Positions 53,501-60,279 of a DNA stretch of 64,000 nucleotides are shown here, piece after piece (within the stretch, counting starts at the first letter, position 1; the number at the start of each line of letters is the position of its first letter). The notes beneath the pieces are model-generated. The model saw nothing but the letters and a program-made list of their open reading frames with translations, was not told the origin of the DNA and did no database searches. The translations under genes were made by a program, and so were the position numbers. Location of the stretch: NCBI RefSeq assembly GCF_900635445.1, contig NZ_LR134117.1, positions 2,232,001 through 2,296,000 of the forward strand, given 5' to 3'. This DNA comes from Serratia odorifera. GTDB lineage: Bacteria; Pseudomonadota; Gammaproteobacteria; Enterobacterales; Enterobacteriaceae.

Positions 53501-54182
53501 TCATCAGGTGACCGAGGCGCAGGACGGCGAGCAGGGCTGGACGCTGTGGCAGCAGCAACGATTCGAACTGGTGATCACCGACTGCAGCATGCCCGGCATG
53601 GACGGCCTGGCATTGACGCGGCTGATCCGCCAGCATCAGACTCAACCCACCATCGTCATGGGGCTGACGGCCAATGCCTGGCCGGAGGAACGCCAGCGCT
53701 GCCAGCAGGCCGGCATGGACGATTGCCTGTTCAAGCCGCTGCAGTTGCAGCAGTTGCAGAGCATACTGGCCGACGCGGCGCAGCGCCTGCATCCACAGCT
53801 GGCAACGGCAGCGGCCGCGCAGGGCGTTGCGCTGGAAGCGCTGGTAAACTATCAGGGCCTGCGCAACTTGACCCAGCATGACGATCGGCTGATGGGGGAG
53901 CTGTTAAGCGCCACCCTCAACGGCAATCGGGCGGACTTGCAGGCGGCAGATCAATGCCTGGCAACAGAAGCGTGGCTGGCGTTGGCGAAGCGTATTCACA
54001 GCATCTCCGGGGCGGTGCAGATCGTTGGCGCGCAGCAGGTGGCCGAATGCTGTATCCGGCTTGAGCGGTTGTGTCAAAAAGAACCGTTGGAGCCGGAGGC
54101 GATCCGCCAGCAGTGGCAGGCGGTACGGCGGAGCGTCGACACGCTGAACCAGGCGATCGAGGCCTGGCTGGCGGCGCGCTGA
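50553..54182 (+). CDS. BvgS/EvgS-type hybrid sensor kinase
   Basis: This unorthodox kinase has about 1209 residues. It starts at GTG 50553 with a signal peptide (VQALFRALLLALLTLSLAPT, then YA|DA). Two periplasmic solute-binding-like domains lie at about 55-285 and 300-525, then one membrane helix (about 531-553) and a PAS domain (about 575-690). HisKA follows with TMSHEIRTP (H721), the ATPase domain, a receiver with ITDCSMPGMDG (D1010), and an HPt domain with RIHSISGAVQ (H1149). This is the complete phosphorelay set of BvgS. The signal is unknown; EvgS senses acid and BvgS senses nicotinate or sulfate. Confidence 0.93.
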   Translation: MQALFRALLLALLTLSLAPTYADAPAQPLLINSRESYSPTAFHLDDRVWRWLGKKYAINVAVWRPSIPPLDIFTDEGRFEGITADYVLLISQYLGLRVNVHEYPSRDAAIAALRKGAVDLVVDSSGKMFPLDNGLEMSDPLIGDNPVLVHAYRRDNTPSHYQQGMQLAVSRWYYDHDWLQQRFPGAHIVRFDSDDEALSSVAFGDSDFYIGSLVTTTYLIDRNYSSYLEIQTSYPERDTGSRLLLRKDQHMLLDSINRVLAVIPDSQHQVILQQWGERADLWRVRKEIAFSAQEQKWLAANPTIKVSVNEFYAPFTMIDADGNFYGVTADVLRLIELRSGLNFQLMSAGAVDAMMEQVADGEAAFVGALSASGERSQKLLFSRPYFSSPFVLVVKAGREQGRPLVAGERVALVKGNELRRDLQARYPGIEIVDAPNANLAMQWVDEGKVDATVNTLFGSSYMIGHYFKDRLKVAERVGKDVAAIRFAVGRDRPELLSILNKSLESISPNNMSAILSKWQTRPDVQLNTWQLYRTQFWLLAGGGGALVLTSLLWIFYLRREVAARHKAQQGLQSQLMFNETLLNSVPIPLYVVDRHGELVMSNPAWRNFFHGEARETGLCGPQHVASPLHQVWQTAAERLLDQHNPHHSHTDTVDIFDGERQRTVVHYAVTYARSDAHVDGLICAWMDITEHQALAKALHDARENAEQANRAKSTFLATMSHEIRTPVSAIIGLLELAVKTSDQARDREDPVRVAWESARSLMGVIGDILDMARIESGRLELSPEWLRTTELLPPVVRVFEGLARQKGLRLRSSLPTQLPYEIFVDPLRIRQVISNLVSNAVKFTEQGGIDIDLDLAALPDGRAQLNISVQDSGRGISEAEQQDIFDPWVQAKNGSVTGGSGLGLAICAQLVNMMGGEIAMSSRPAQGTRVSFSIPVDQHHERPIGAVLQAPEPVVRHVALRILIVDDHPANRLLLRRQLGHLGHQVTEAQDGEQGWTLWQQQRFELVITDCSMPGMDGLALTRLIRQHQTQPTIVMGLTANAWPEERQRCQQAGMDDCLFKPLQLQQLQSILADAAQRLHPQLATAAAAQGVALEALVNYQGLRNLTQHDDRLMGELLSATLNGNRADLQAADQCLATEAWLALAKRIHSISGAVQIVGAQQVAECCIRLERLCQKEPLEPEAIRQQWQAVRRSVDTLNQAIEAWLAAR

Positions 54183-54204
54183 GCGTGGCAGCGTCATGCG
54201 TTGA

Positions 54205-54842
54205 TTATTCAACCAGCGCGTGACGTTCCGCCAGCGCGATCAGATCGACCAGATTGCGTGCATCCAATTTAGCCAGCAGCCGCGTCTTATAGGTGCTGAT
54301 GGTCTTGTTGCTCAATAACAGTTCGTCGGCTATCGCCTTGTTGCTCCAACCCCGCGCCAGGTACTGCAATACCACCAGTTCACGATCGGACAGCGTAGCC
54401 AACCGCTGCGATTCGCTGCGGTTTTTTTCTGGCGCTATGGCGGCAATGCCTGTGCCGTAGCAGGATGCCGGCAAATACACCCGACCGGCGCGCAGCGTTT
54501 TCAGCGCTTCCGCCATCCCCTCCAGCGCGTCTTTTTTGGCGATAAAACCCTGCGCCCCTGCCAGCGCGCAGCGGCTGGCGAAATGCTCCTGCACCTGGGA
54601 GGAGATCACCAGGATACGTGTCGTCATGCCCAGGGCGCGCAGACGCGTGATCACTTCCAGCCCATCCATTTTGGGAATGCCGAGATCCAATACCATCAGC
54701 GCCGGGTTCAAGGTTCGCGCCAGGTTCAGTGCGCTTGCGCCGTCACCGGCCTCGCCAGCACCTCAATGCCCTCGCGTTCTAGAATCAATCTTATCGCCAT
54801 GCGCATCAGCGGATGATCGTCGACAATTAAAGCACTTTTCAT
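54205..54842 (-). pseudogene. LuxR-type response regulator split by a -1 frameshift
   Basis: The start (ATG 54842) reads ALIVDDHPLMRMAIRLILER and then runs into a stop after 40 codons. The continuation is in the next frame, with ALNLARTLNPALMVLDLGIPKMDG, receiver lysine in FIAKKDAL, and a LuxR helix-turn-helix (LSDRELVVLQYLARGWSNKA). Inserting one base near 54753 (GCGAGGCC to GCGGAGGCC on the minus strand) restores a normal 212-residue regulator with VLAEAGDG. It converges on the BvgS-like gene and could be a second output of that phosphorelay. Confidence 0.88.
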
Positions 54843-54949
54843 GGGATCCTCGTGGTGCCGTCTGGTTTTGGCAGTCTGATAAACGTCATTTTCCGCTGGC
54901 GGCTATCGGACGCGTCCTACGCCGCCGGCAGAATGCGCCGACAGCGTGA

Positions 54950-55047
54950 AAAATTAAAAAAAGCTAATATTATTAAACAATAACGGAATTACTCACCTCC
55001 GAGGATAATCCTTTGGTTGCCGCTGTGGCTGCGGCAACGCTTTTTTC
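54950..55047 (+). ncRNA. Candidate small RNA with anti-SD motif
   Basis: A strong terminator (55017-55047) stands on the plus strand with no upstream plus-strand gene; both neighbours are on the minus strand. The stretch just before it contains CACCTCC, complementary to a ribosome-binding site, in a region likely to be single-stranded. An AT-rich promoter-like region lies around 54950-54985. The 5' end is a guess. It could instead be a terminator acting on antisense transcripts. Confidence 0.35.
55017..55047 (+). terminator. Strong orphan terminator
   Basis: GTTGCCGC-TGTGGCT-GCGGCAAC, then G and CTTTTTT. A perfect eight-pair stem with a T-run, on the strand without a coding gene. Confidence 0.8.
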
Positions 55048-55085
55048 CCCGAGGCGGGTGCTACCATTAGTGATAATGTAAAATC

Positions 55086-55114
55086 AGGGCAGACGCAGTG
55101 GGTCTGTCCTTTTT
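55086..55114 (+). terminator. Second plus-strand terminator
   Basis: AGGGCAGAC pairs with GTCTGTCCT (one G-T pair) and is followed by TTTTT, 40 bases after the first orphan terminator. A separate short transcript between 55048 and 55114 is possible. Confidence 0.65.
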
Positions 55115-55143
55115 GTTGCCGTTAACACGGCGGTTTGCCTATA

Positions 55144-55168
55144 GAGCCGCAGTGTGTCACTGCGGCTC
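55144..55168 (-). other. Hairpin after the carbonic anhydrase gene
   Basis: GAGCCGCAGTG-TGT-CACTGCGGCTC is a perfect 11-pair stem, 20 bases after the stop. The lack of a T-run makes it a 3'-end stabiliser or weak terminator. Confidence 0.55.
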
Positions 55169-55188
55169 CAGATAGCCGAGACGGGGGA

Positions 55189-55926
55189 TCAGGCGAGAAA
55201 CTCGACCTTGCCGCCGACCAGGTGGTAGAGGGCGCCGACGATCTTGATTTTCCCTTCCTGCTCCAGTTTGTTCAGCACCGAACTGCGGCGACGGATGTCC
55301 TGCAACGTCATCTGCACGTTGGTGCGGGCCACCGCATCGACAAAGTCGTAGTTGCTGGCGCTGCGTTCCCCGTCATAGCGGGTGGCGGCAATGGCCGGTT
55401 TGATCTTGTTCAGCAGTCCGGTCAGGTTGCCCAGTTCGGCATTGGCGATGGCGCCCTTTACCGCACCGCAAGAGGTATGGCCCATCACCAGCACCAGCTT
55501 GGCACCCGCCAGCGCACAGGCAAATTCCATGCTGCCGAGGATGTCGTCGTTCTCAACGTTACCGGCCACCCGGCTGTTAAAGGTCTCACCGATGCCGGCG
55601 TCCAGCAGGATTTCGGCCGGTGCACGTGAATCAATGCAGCTGAGGATCACCGCCGAAGGATATTGCCCTTTCTGGCTGGCGCGCTTTTGCGCCAGGTAGT
55701 CGTGCTGCAGCATTTTGCCGGCGCGAAAACGCTGATTGCCGGCCTTCAGGGATGCGATCACCTCATCGGGGGTCATATTATCGCGTTGTTCCTTGCTCAG
55801 CGCTGCGGCGAACGACACGGCGGGCAGAGAAAAACCGGCTATGCCGGTCATTGCCAGCGCGGACAGGCCAGCGGTGCGTTTCAGCAAGCTGCGACGGGAC
55901 GTATTTTGTTGCTCAGAGTGAGCCAT
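55189..55926 (-). CDS. Tat-exported beta-class carbonic anhydrase
   Basis: This enzyme interconverts CO2 and bicarbonate. The beta-class zinc site is complete: C and D-R of LSCIDSRAP near residue 95, and H-x-x-C of VMGHTSCGAVKG near 150. A twin-arginine leader (TSRRSLLKRTAGLSALAMTG...SFA|AA) sends the folded protein to the periplasm, unlike the usual cytoplasmic Can/CynT. ATG 55926 follows CAGGAG, for 245 residues. It may supply bicarbonate or buffer the periplasm in acid. Confidence 0.93.
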   Translation of the reverse strand: MAHSEQQNTSRRSLLKRTAGLSALAMTGIAGFSLPAVSFAAALSKEQRDNMTPDEVIASLKAGNQRFRAGKMLQHDYLAQKRASQKGQYPSAVILSCIDSRAPAEILLDAGIGETFNSRVAGNVENDDILGSMEFACALAGAKLVLVMGHTSCGAVKGAIANAELGNLTGLLNKIKPAIAATRYDGERSASNYDFVDAVARTNVQMTLQDIRRRSSVLNKLEQEGKIKIVGALYHLVGGKVEFLA

Positions 55927-55967
55927 GCTTATCTCCTGGATAAAGAAAGAACGCGGCATATCAACTG

Positions 55968-55995
55968 CCGCAGCCGGTTATCAGACCGGCTGCGG
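55968..55995. other. Inverted repeat between carbonic anhydrase and PepSY genes
   Basis: CCGCAGCCGGT and ACCGGCTGCGG form a perfect 11-base inverted repeat with a six-base loop. No T-run follows on either side. It may end the PepSY transcript inefficiently or bind a regulator of the carbonic anhydrase gene. Confidence 0.45.
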
Positions 55996-56126
55996 CGGAT
56001 AGCCGCCAAGAGTGGTGCCTGTTTCATTACCCGGAATTATTGGTGTGATAAGAATTTTCTTGTATCGGTGCGCTGCACGCGCAACGTAGTCCTGCGCCTC
56101 CTCTTTTGTAGTCCATGGATGACAGG

Positions 56127-57458
56127 CTACCTGCGGCGGCTTAGCGCGCTGTCCAGCAGCAACAGCAGCAACAGGCTCAGGCACAATAGCGGCATCAGCC
56201 AGGCGCCAAACGCCGCCAACGGCAGTAATCCGCCCTTTACGCGCCAGGGCAGCCTGCGCCATAAAGCGACGATCCCCTGTGTGCCGGGTGGCGTGATGGC
56301 GAGCGTCGCTAAACGACGCCACCACATCAGATACCCCCAGACGATCATCAGGCACAGTGCGATACCGAACAGCGCCAGTAGTAACTGATTGATTACGCCG
56401 AACAGCACGCCCATATGGGCATCTATCCCCCAGCGAATCAGTTTGCCGACCAGCGGATACTGTGCGAACGCCAGCCGATCGAGGATCTTGAAGTTGCTGG
56501 CGTCAATGGCCACTGCGTCGACCTGGGTTGGCCAACTGCGGTCTATCTCGCTGACCGTCCAGGCGCGGTCAGCGGCGGCGGGTGGGCGGATTTCTACCCT
56601 GGCGGCGTCGATGCCGTGCAGACGTGCCTGGAGCAGCACGCCGTCGAACAGCCCCGGCCACGGGTTGCGCGGCGCGGTGCTCAGGGCGGCGTGTGTGCCG
56701 TGGTGTGCGTGTTCATCACTCTGCGCCGTTACCGCGCCCAGCCCGGTGTTTAACGCCGGTGATTGCCAGTGCAGCCATTGCCGGATCTGGCTAATGTTCT
56801 CTCCTGCCCATTGCGACCAGGTCAGCCCGGTGGCGGAGAACAGCAGCAGCAGCGGCAACAGCACCACGCCCAGCGTCGCATGGCGTCGGCGCAGATTTTT
56901 TTTAGCCGAGGGTTTGCGCAGCACCCAAAGCGCCACGCCGCCCAGCGCCGCAACCCACAGCCAGGACGCCGCCAGCTCGCTGTAGTAGCGGCCCAACCGG
57001 CCGAACAGCGTACCGCTGTGCAGATAGTCGATGGTCATGCGTAGCGGCAGCGCGCCGCTGGTGCCATACACCGTGGCTTCGCCCAGCACCGCCAGCGTAA
57101 CGGGATCAATGAACAGCGCGCGGTTTTCGCCGGCTTTCAGCGTGGCATCGCTGAACATCACGCGGGTACTCTGTCCCGCGCTCGGCGCCGGGCGTACCGC
57201 GACCAACGGCGTCTGCACCCCGGCCACCCGCTGGGCGGCAAAAATCTGTAGTTCCAGCGATCGCGGGGCGCCCTGGCTATCGGTAAACAGCAAATGGGCG
57301 TACAGGCGGTTTTCCAACTGCGGCGTCAGCACATACAGCGTGCCGCTGAGCGCCGCCAGTAGAATGAAGGGGCCGATAAACAGGCCGAGATAAAAATGCA
57401 GGCGCAGCATCAGCGCCATCAGCGTCGAGCGCTGGGAAGAAGCGGGCGTGACGGACAT
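56127..57458 (-). CDS. PepSY-associated membrane protein (PiuB-type)
   Basis: This 443-residue inner-membrane protein of the PepSY_TM group, often linked to siderophore-iron reduction or uptake, has TM1 at about 22-45 (LHFYLGLFIGPFILLAALSG), further helices near 165-185, 200-215 and 350-375, and a last pair near 405-440. A conserved histidine in LHFYLG and periplasmic PepSY-like segments (WTVSEIDRSWPTQVDAVAID) are visible. The ATG has GGAAATG before it. No receptor or siderophore gene adjoins it, so its cargo is unknown. No Fur box was recognised. Confidence 0.85.
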   Translation of the reverse strand: MSVTPASSQRSTLMALMLRLHFYLGLFIGPFILLAALSGTLYVLTPQLENRLYAHLLFTDSQGAPRSLELQIFAAQRVAGVQTPLVAVRPAPSAGQSTRVMFSDATLKAGENRALFIDPVTLAVLGEATVYGTSGALPLRMTIDYLHSGTLFGRLGRYYSELAASWLWVAALGGVALWVLRKPSAKKNLRRRHATLGVVLLPLLLLFSATGLTWSQWAGENISQIRQWLHWQSPALNTGLGAVTAQSDEHAHHGTHAALSTAPRNPWPGLFDGVLLQARLHGIDAARVEIRPPAAADRAWTVSEIDRSWPTQVDAVAIDASNFKILDRLAFAQYPLVGKLIRWGIDAHMGVLFGVINQLLLALFGIALCLMIVWGYLMWWRRLATLAITPPGTQGIVALWRRLPWRVKGGLLPLAAFGAWLMPLLCLSLLLLLLLDSALSRRR

Positions 57459-57510
57459 GGCATTTCCAATGAATGAAATAACGCGTGAGGATCCACATAT
57501 GACGCGGATA

Positions 57511-57560
57511 AAAATAAAAAATCGCGCGGTGAGTCATTTCTGAGCCCGGCCACGCGATTT
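57511..57560 (-). terminator. Terminator after gbpA
   Basis: On the minus strand AAATCGCG pairs with CGCGATTT, and the transcript continues into TTTTATTTTTAT. It lies 29 bases after the gbpA stop. Confidence 0.75.
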
Positions 57561-57588
57561 GGCTTACTGGTTTAACGCTGCGGAACGA

Positions 57589-59007
57589 TTATTTTTCGAT
57601 CCAGGCGTCCTGCCAGTTGGAACCTACGCCCGGCACATAGTGAGGGGCATTGATGTTGCACCAACCGCTGTAAGGGAACGGCTTGCACTCATACACTTTG
57701 TCAGTCTGAGGTTGCAATACCACGGTGCCGGCCTTGTAGTTGCCCAGTCCTTCCGGATAGACGAACTCATAGTCGCCGCCGCTGCTTTCCGCACGCAGGG
57801 AGAAGTTGAAGCTGTCCTGAACGCTCTGGCCTTTGTCGTTGGTACCGGTGATCACCAGGGTGTATTTGCCGGCGGTGACATCGCTCAGCGGAATGTTAAA
57901 GCCCTGAGCGCTGTCTTCCAGCGCACCGCTGAAATAGCCTTTGGCATTGTTGTCGGCGTCAAAGATTTTGCCTTCCAAGGCCAGTTTGCCATTCACCGCC
58001 AGGTCGAAGCTGATGGTCGCCGCGTGGTCGGTAATAATGTACTGATCCTGCAAACCGTTTACGCTGAAGTTGCCAACGCTGCCTTCTTCGGCAGGAGTCA
58101 CCTGGATCTCAACCCGCACCAGGCCGCTATCTGCTTTAGTGTAAAGGGTATTGTTGCCGTAGGTCGCTACCACCTCACCGCTGCTGTTTTTGCGGCCGGC
58201 GCGCAGATTGTCCTGCTCCTGATTGATCTTGCTGGCCAGGGCGTGTGCCCATACGCTCTTCTCGCCCTGAGCGGCCGAGTTGATGACGATTTCACTGGAC
58301 AGATCCGGGCGTTCGCCGTTGGCGTCGAACACGCGACTTTTCACGGTAGAGCCTGGCAGCAGATCAATGGTTGGCATGATGTTGCCGATGGTGTTGCTCC
58401 ACGGCGACGGCACGCCTTCATAGTCTTGTTCGAATTCGGCATCGATCATGTGGTGGAAGGTGGCGGCGGTGTCGGATACGTCCCAGGTGCCGTAGATCAC
58501 ATGGTAGCCGCTGCGCTCAGGCACGTCGCAGGTGTGAGTGGAGGTGCCGGTGGTTGAGGCCGGGCCGCCCGGAATGACGCAGAACGGCGTCAGTTCCAGC
58601 GAGTCGCGGGTCAGCGGCTGGTTTGGATTCCAGTTCTCTTTGGTGATGTAGTATTTGAAATCGGCGATCGGGTGGGCTGCCAGGAAGCGCCAGGTGAACT
58701 CGTTCGGGCCAGACTGCATTTTGCGCTTGGTCCAGCGATCGGCGGTCTGTTCGTTCAGTTTGACGCCGATCCAGTTGGTACCGCCGCTGGCACTGGCCAA
58801 CTCACCGTCACGCGGGCCGGCTGCCGGGAAGCCGTCCGGACCTTCGCCGGTGCTTTGCGGCTCATACTGCGCTTGGCCGCAGTCGCTGTTCTGGCCCATT
58901 TTGCACAGATAAGCACGTGATTCCGGTTTCTCAATGTAGCCGTGGGCAAACGCACCGCCGCTGACGGTCATGGCCGCGATGGCCAACATGATCTTGTTCA
59001 GTTTCAT
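57589..59007 (-). CDS. gbpA: GbpA-type chitin-binding LPMO (AA10), multidomain
   Basis: This 472-residue secreted copper monooxygenase and GlcNAc-binding colonisation factor has signal peptide MKLNKIMLAIAAMTVSGGAF then A|H. The mature N-terminal His (H22 of the precursor) and H112 in AAHPIADFKYYITKENW make the copper brace. The AA10 domain spans 22-200, followed by two GbpA-type middle domains (about 205-400) and a C-terminal chitin-binding module with YECKPFPYSGWCN. The longer frame start is rejected because GAGAGGGAAAC precedes ATG 59007. GbpA of Vibrio is a type II secretion substrate; a pilotin gene is adjacent here. Confidence 0.95.
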   Translation of the reverse strand: MKLNKIMLAIAAMTVSGGAFAHGYIEKPESRAYLCKMGQNSDCGQAQYEPQSTGEGPDGFPAAGPRDGELASASGGTNWIGVKLNEQTADRWTKRKMQSGPNEFTWRFLAAHPIADFKYYITKENWNPNQPLTRDSLELTPFCVIPGGPASTTGTSTHTCDVPERSGYHVIYGTWDVSDTAATFHHMIDAEFEQDYEGVPSPWSNTIGNIMPTIDLLPGSTVKSRVFDANGERPDLSSEIVINSAAQGEKSVWAHALASKINQEQDNLRAGRKNSSGEVVATYGNNTLYTKADSGLVRVEIQVTPAEEGSVGNFSVNGLQDQYIITDHAATISFDLAVNGKLALEGKIFDADNNAKGYFSGALEDSAQGFNIPLSDVTAGKYTLVITGTNDKGQSVQDSFNFSLRAESSGGDYEFVYPEGLGNYKAGTVVLQPQTDKVYECKPFPYSGWCNINAPHYVPGVGSNWQDAWIEK

Positions 59008-59131
59008 CTTTATGTTTCCCTCTCCATGATGTCGAAAAATGCAAATGGCCGCCGGACTCGGGCTGACAGCAGGTGTATCGGCGACCGTGGGCAAGACTAA
59101 GTAAAACCGTGCACAATCCGTACTTAACAGA

Positions 59132-59154
59132 CCTTAATCTCGGCGAGATTAAGG
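59132..59154. promoter_or_regulatory. Long palindrome between gbpA and the pilotin gene
   Basis: CCTTAATCTC-GGC-GAGATTAAGG is a perfect 10-base inverted repeat, 125 bases before gbpA and 172 before the pilotin gene. It may be an operator shared by both. Further CTTAA elements lie near 59198 and 59235. No other gene was seen in 59008-59325. Confidence 0.5.
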
Positions 59155-59325
59155 CGTTAATGCGCTTCGCCGCCTGTACGACAGCGCGGCCAAAAAGGGC
59201 TTAAAATCAGTAAGGGGGGAGAGGGGGCTTAAACAGTCTTAATCCATTGAGGGTGCCTTGTCAGCGTTAAGGGGCTGACCTAAGATAGTTGAATCTTTTG
59301 CCAATTCTCGGTGGGTTACTCCGTT

Positions 59326-59721
59326 ATGCAACGCATGCTTCGTTCATTTTCCTTTGCCGCCGCGGCGGTGGTATTGCTGGCCGGCTGTCAACAGACCGCC
59401 CTGCAGCCGCAGACGCAACCGTCGCTGACCGCGCAGTTGGATCAGCTGTCTGCGCTGTTGGCCGGTAGCCAGTTCCTGCGACAACATTGTGCGCGTACCG
59501 ATATTCCGGATGACGCCAGCCTGCAGCGTAGCGCGATCGGGATGGCGCAACAGCGTGGCTGGAATACCCAGCCGGCGGAGTATCGCCAGTTGCCGGTGCG
59601 CGCCCAGCAGCGTTATCAACAGTTGCAACAGGACGGTACGCCGCTGCAGCAAAAATGCGCCGCCCTGAATACCAGCACCGCACGCTTTATTGCCGCTGCA
59701 CAGTCGGACGCCAGACAGTAA
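59326..59721 (+). CDS. Type II secretion pilotin lipoprotein (GspS/OutS-like)
   Basis: This 131-residue lipoprotein has a signal MQRMLRSFSFAAAAVVLLAG ending in LLAG|C. The mature helical part has two cysteines (RQHCARTDIPD; QQKCAALNT), placed as in pilotins of the PulS/OutS family, which take the secretin GspD to the outer membrane. Similarity is by layout and short motifs rather than a full match. ATG 59326 is favoured. The genes on both sides (gbpA, a likely secretion substrate, and a prepilin peptidase) support the call. Confidence 0.72.
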   Translation: MQRMLRSFSFAAAAVVLLAGCQQTALQPQTQPSLTAQLDQLSALLAGSQFLRQHCARTDIPDDASLQRSAIGMAQQRGWNTQPAEYRQLPVRAQQRYQQLQQDGTPLQQKCAALNTSTARFIAAAQSDARQ

Positions 59722-59724
59722 AAC

Positions 59725-60168
59725 TCAGCTCAATGCGGCGTTATGCAGGAACAGCCCCCAACCGCTCAGCGCCAGTAAGGGGCCGAACGGTAATGGCGCA
59801 TCGAGCGGCCGTCGATGGCTCAGCCGAGCTGCCAGCGTGACCACAATCCCCGCCGTCGCCGCCAGCAGCAGCAACGTTGGCAAGCTGGCCCAGCCCAGCC
59901 AGGCGCCCAACGCCGCCAACAGTTTAAAGTCGCCATAGCCGAGCGTTTCTCGCCCGGTCAGCAAACGAAAAGCCCAATACAGCAACCATAGGCTGAGGTA
60001 GCCGGTCATGGCACCGATCACCGCGTCCGCCAGCATGACCGTGCCGCCGGACAGTTGAAACAGCAGTCCCAGCCACAGCAGCGGCAGTGTCAGACAGTCC
60101 GGCAGCAGTTGGCACACAGCAGACAAACACGTGACGCTGAAGGTCTGCTGAGAGCGAAAAGCGGACAT
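59725..60168 (-). CDS. Short A24 prepilin peptidase (GspO/PilD core only)
   Basis: This protein is the aspartyl protease core that cleaves and processes type IV prepilins and pseudopilins. The two catalytic aspartates are kept: LLPDCLTLPLLWLGLLF near residue 24 and GYGDFKLLAALGAWLGW near 84. With 147 residues it lacks the N-terminal domain with the CxxC zinc motif that carries methyltransferase activity in GspO/PilD (225-290). No upstream frame restores that domain. It may be a natural short peptidase or a 5'-truncated gene. It converges on the pilotin gene with a three-base gap. Confidence 0.82.
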   Translation of the reverse strand: MSAFRSQQTFSVTCLSAVCQLLPDCLTLPLLWLGLLFQLSGGTVMLADAVIGAMTGYLSLWLLYWAFRLLTGRETLGYGDFKLLAALGAWLGWASLPTLLLLAATAGIVVTLAARLSHRRPLDAPLPFGPLLALSGWGLFLHNAALS

Positions 60169-60279
60169 TATGTTATTAAGCGTATTGCGACAAAGCAGCT
60201 TGCATCCACACGGTAATTTGTTGCTGCGAGGTGTTAATCCACGGAATGCAAGCAACACTGGACTGAAGCTGATGTATTT

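Noticed and set aside
52404..53879. 491-codon minus-strand open frame inside the BvgS-like gene
   Set aside because: High-GC antisense shadow; the plus-strand protein has complete kinase, receiver and HPt domains in the same region.
55968..55995. Rho-independent terminator call for the 11-base inverted repeat
   Set aside because: No T-run on either side, so it is listed only as an inverted repeat.
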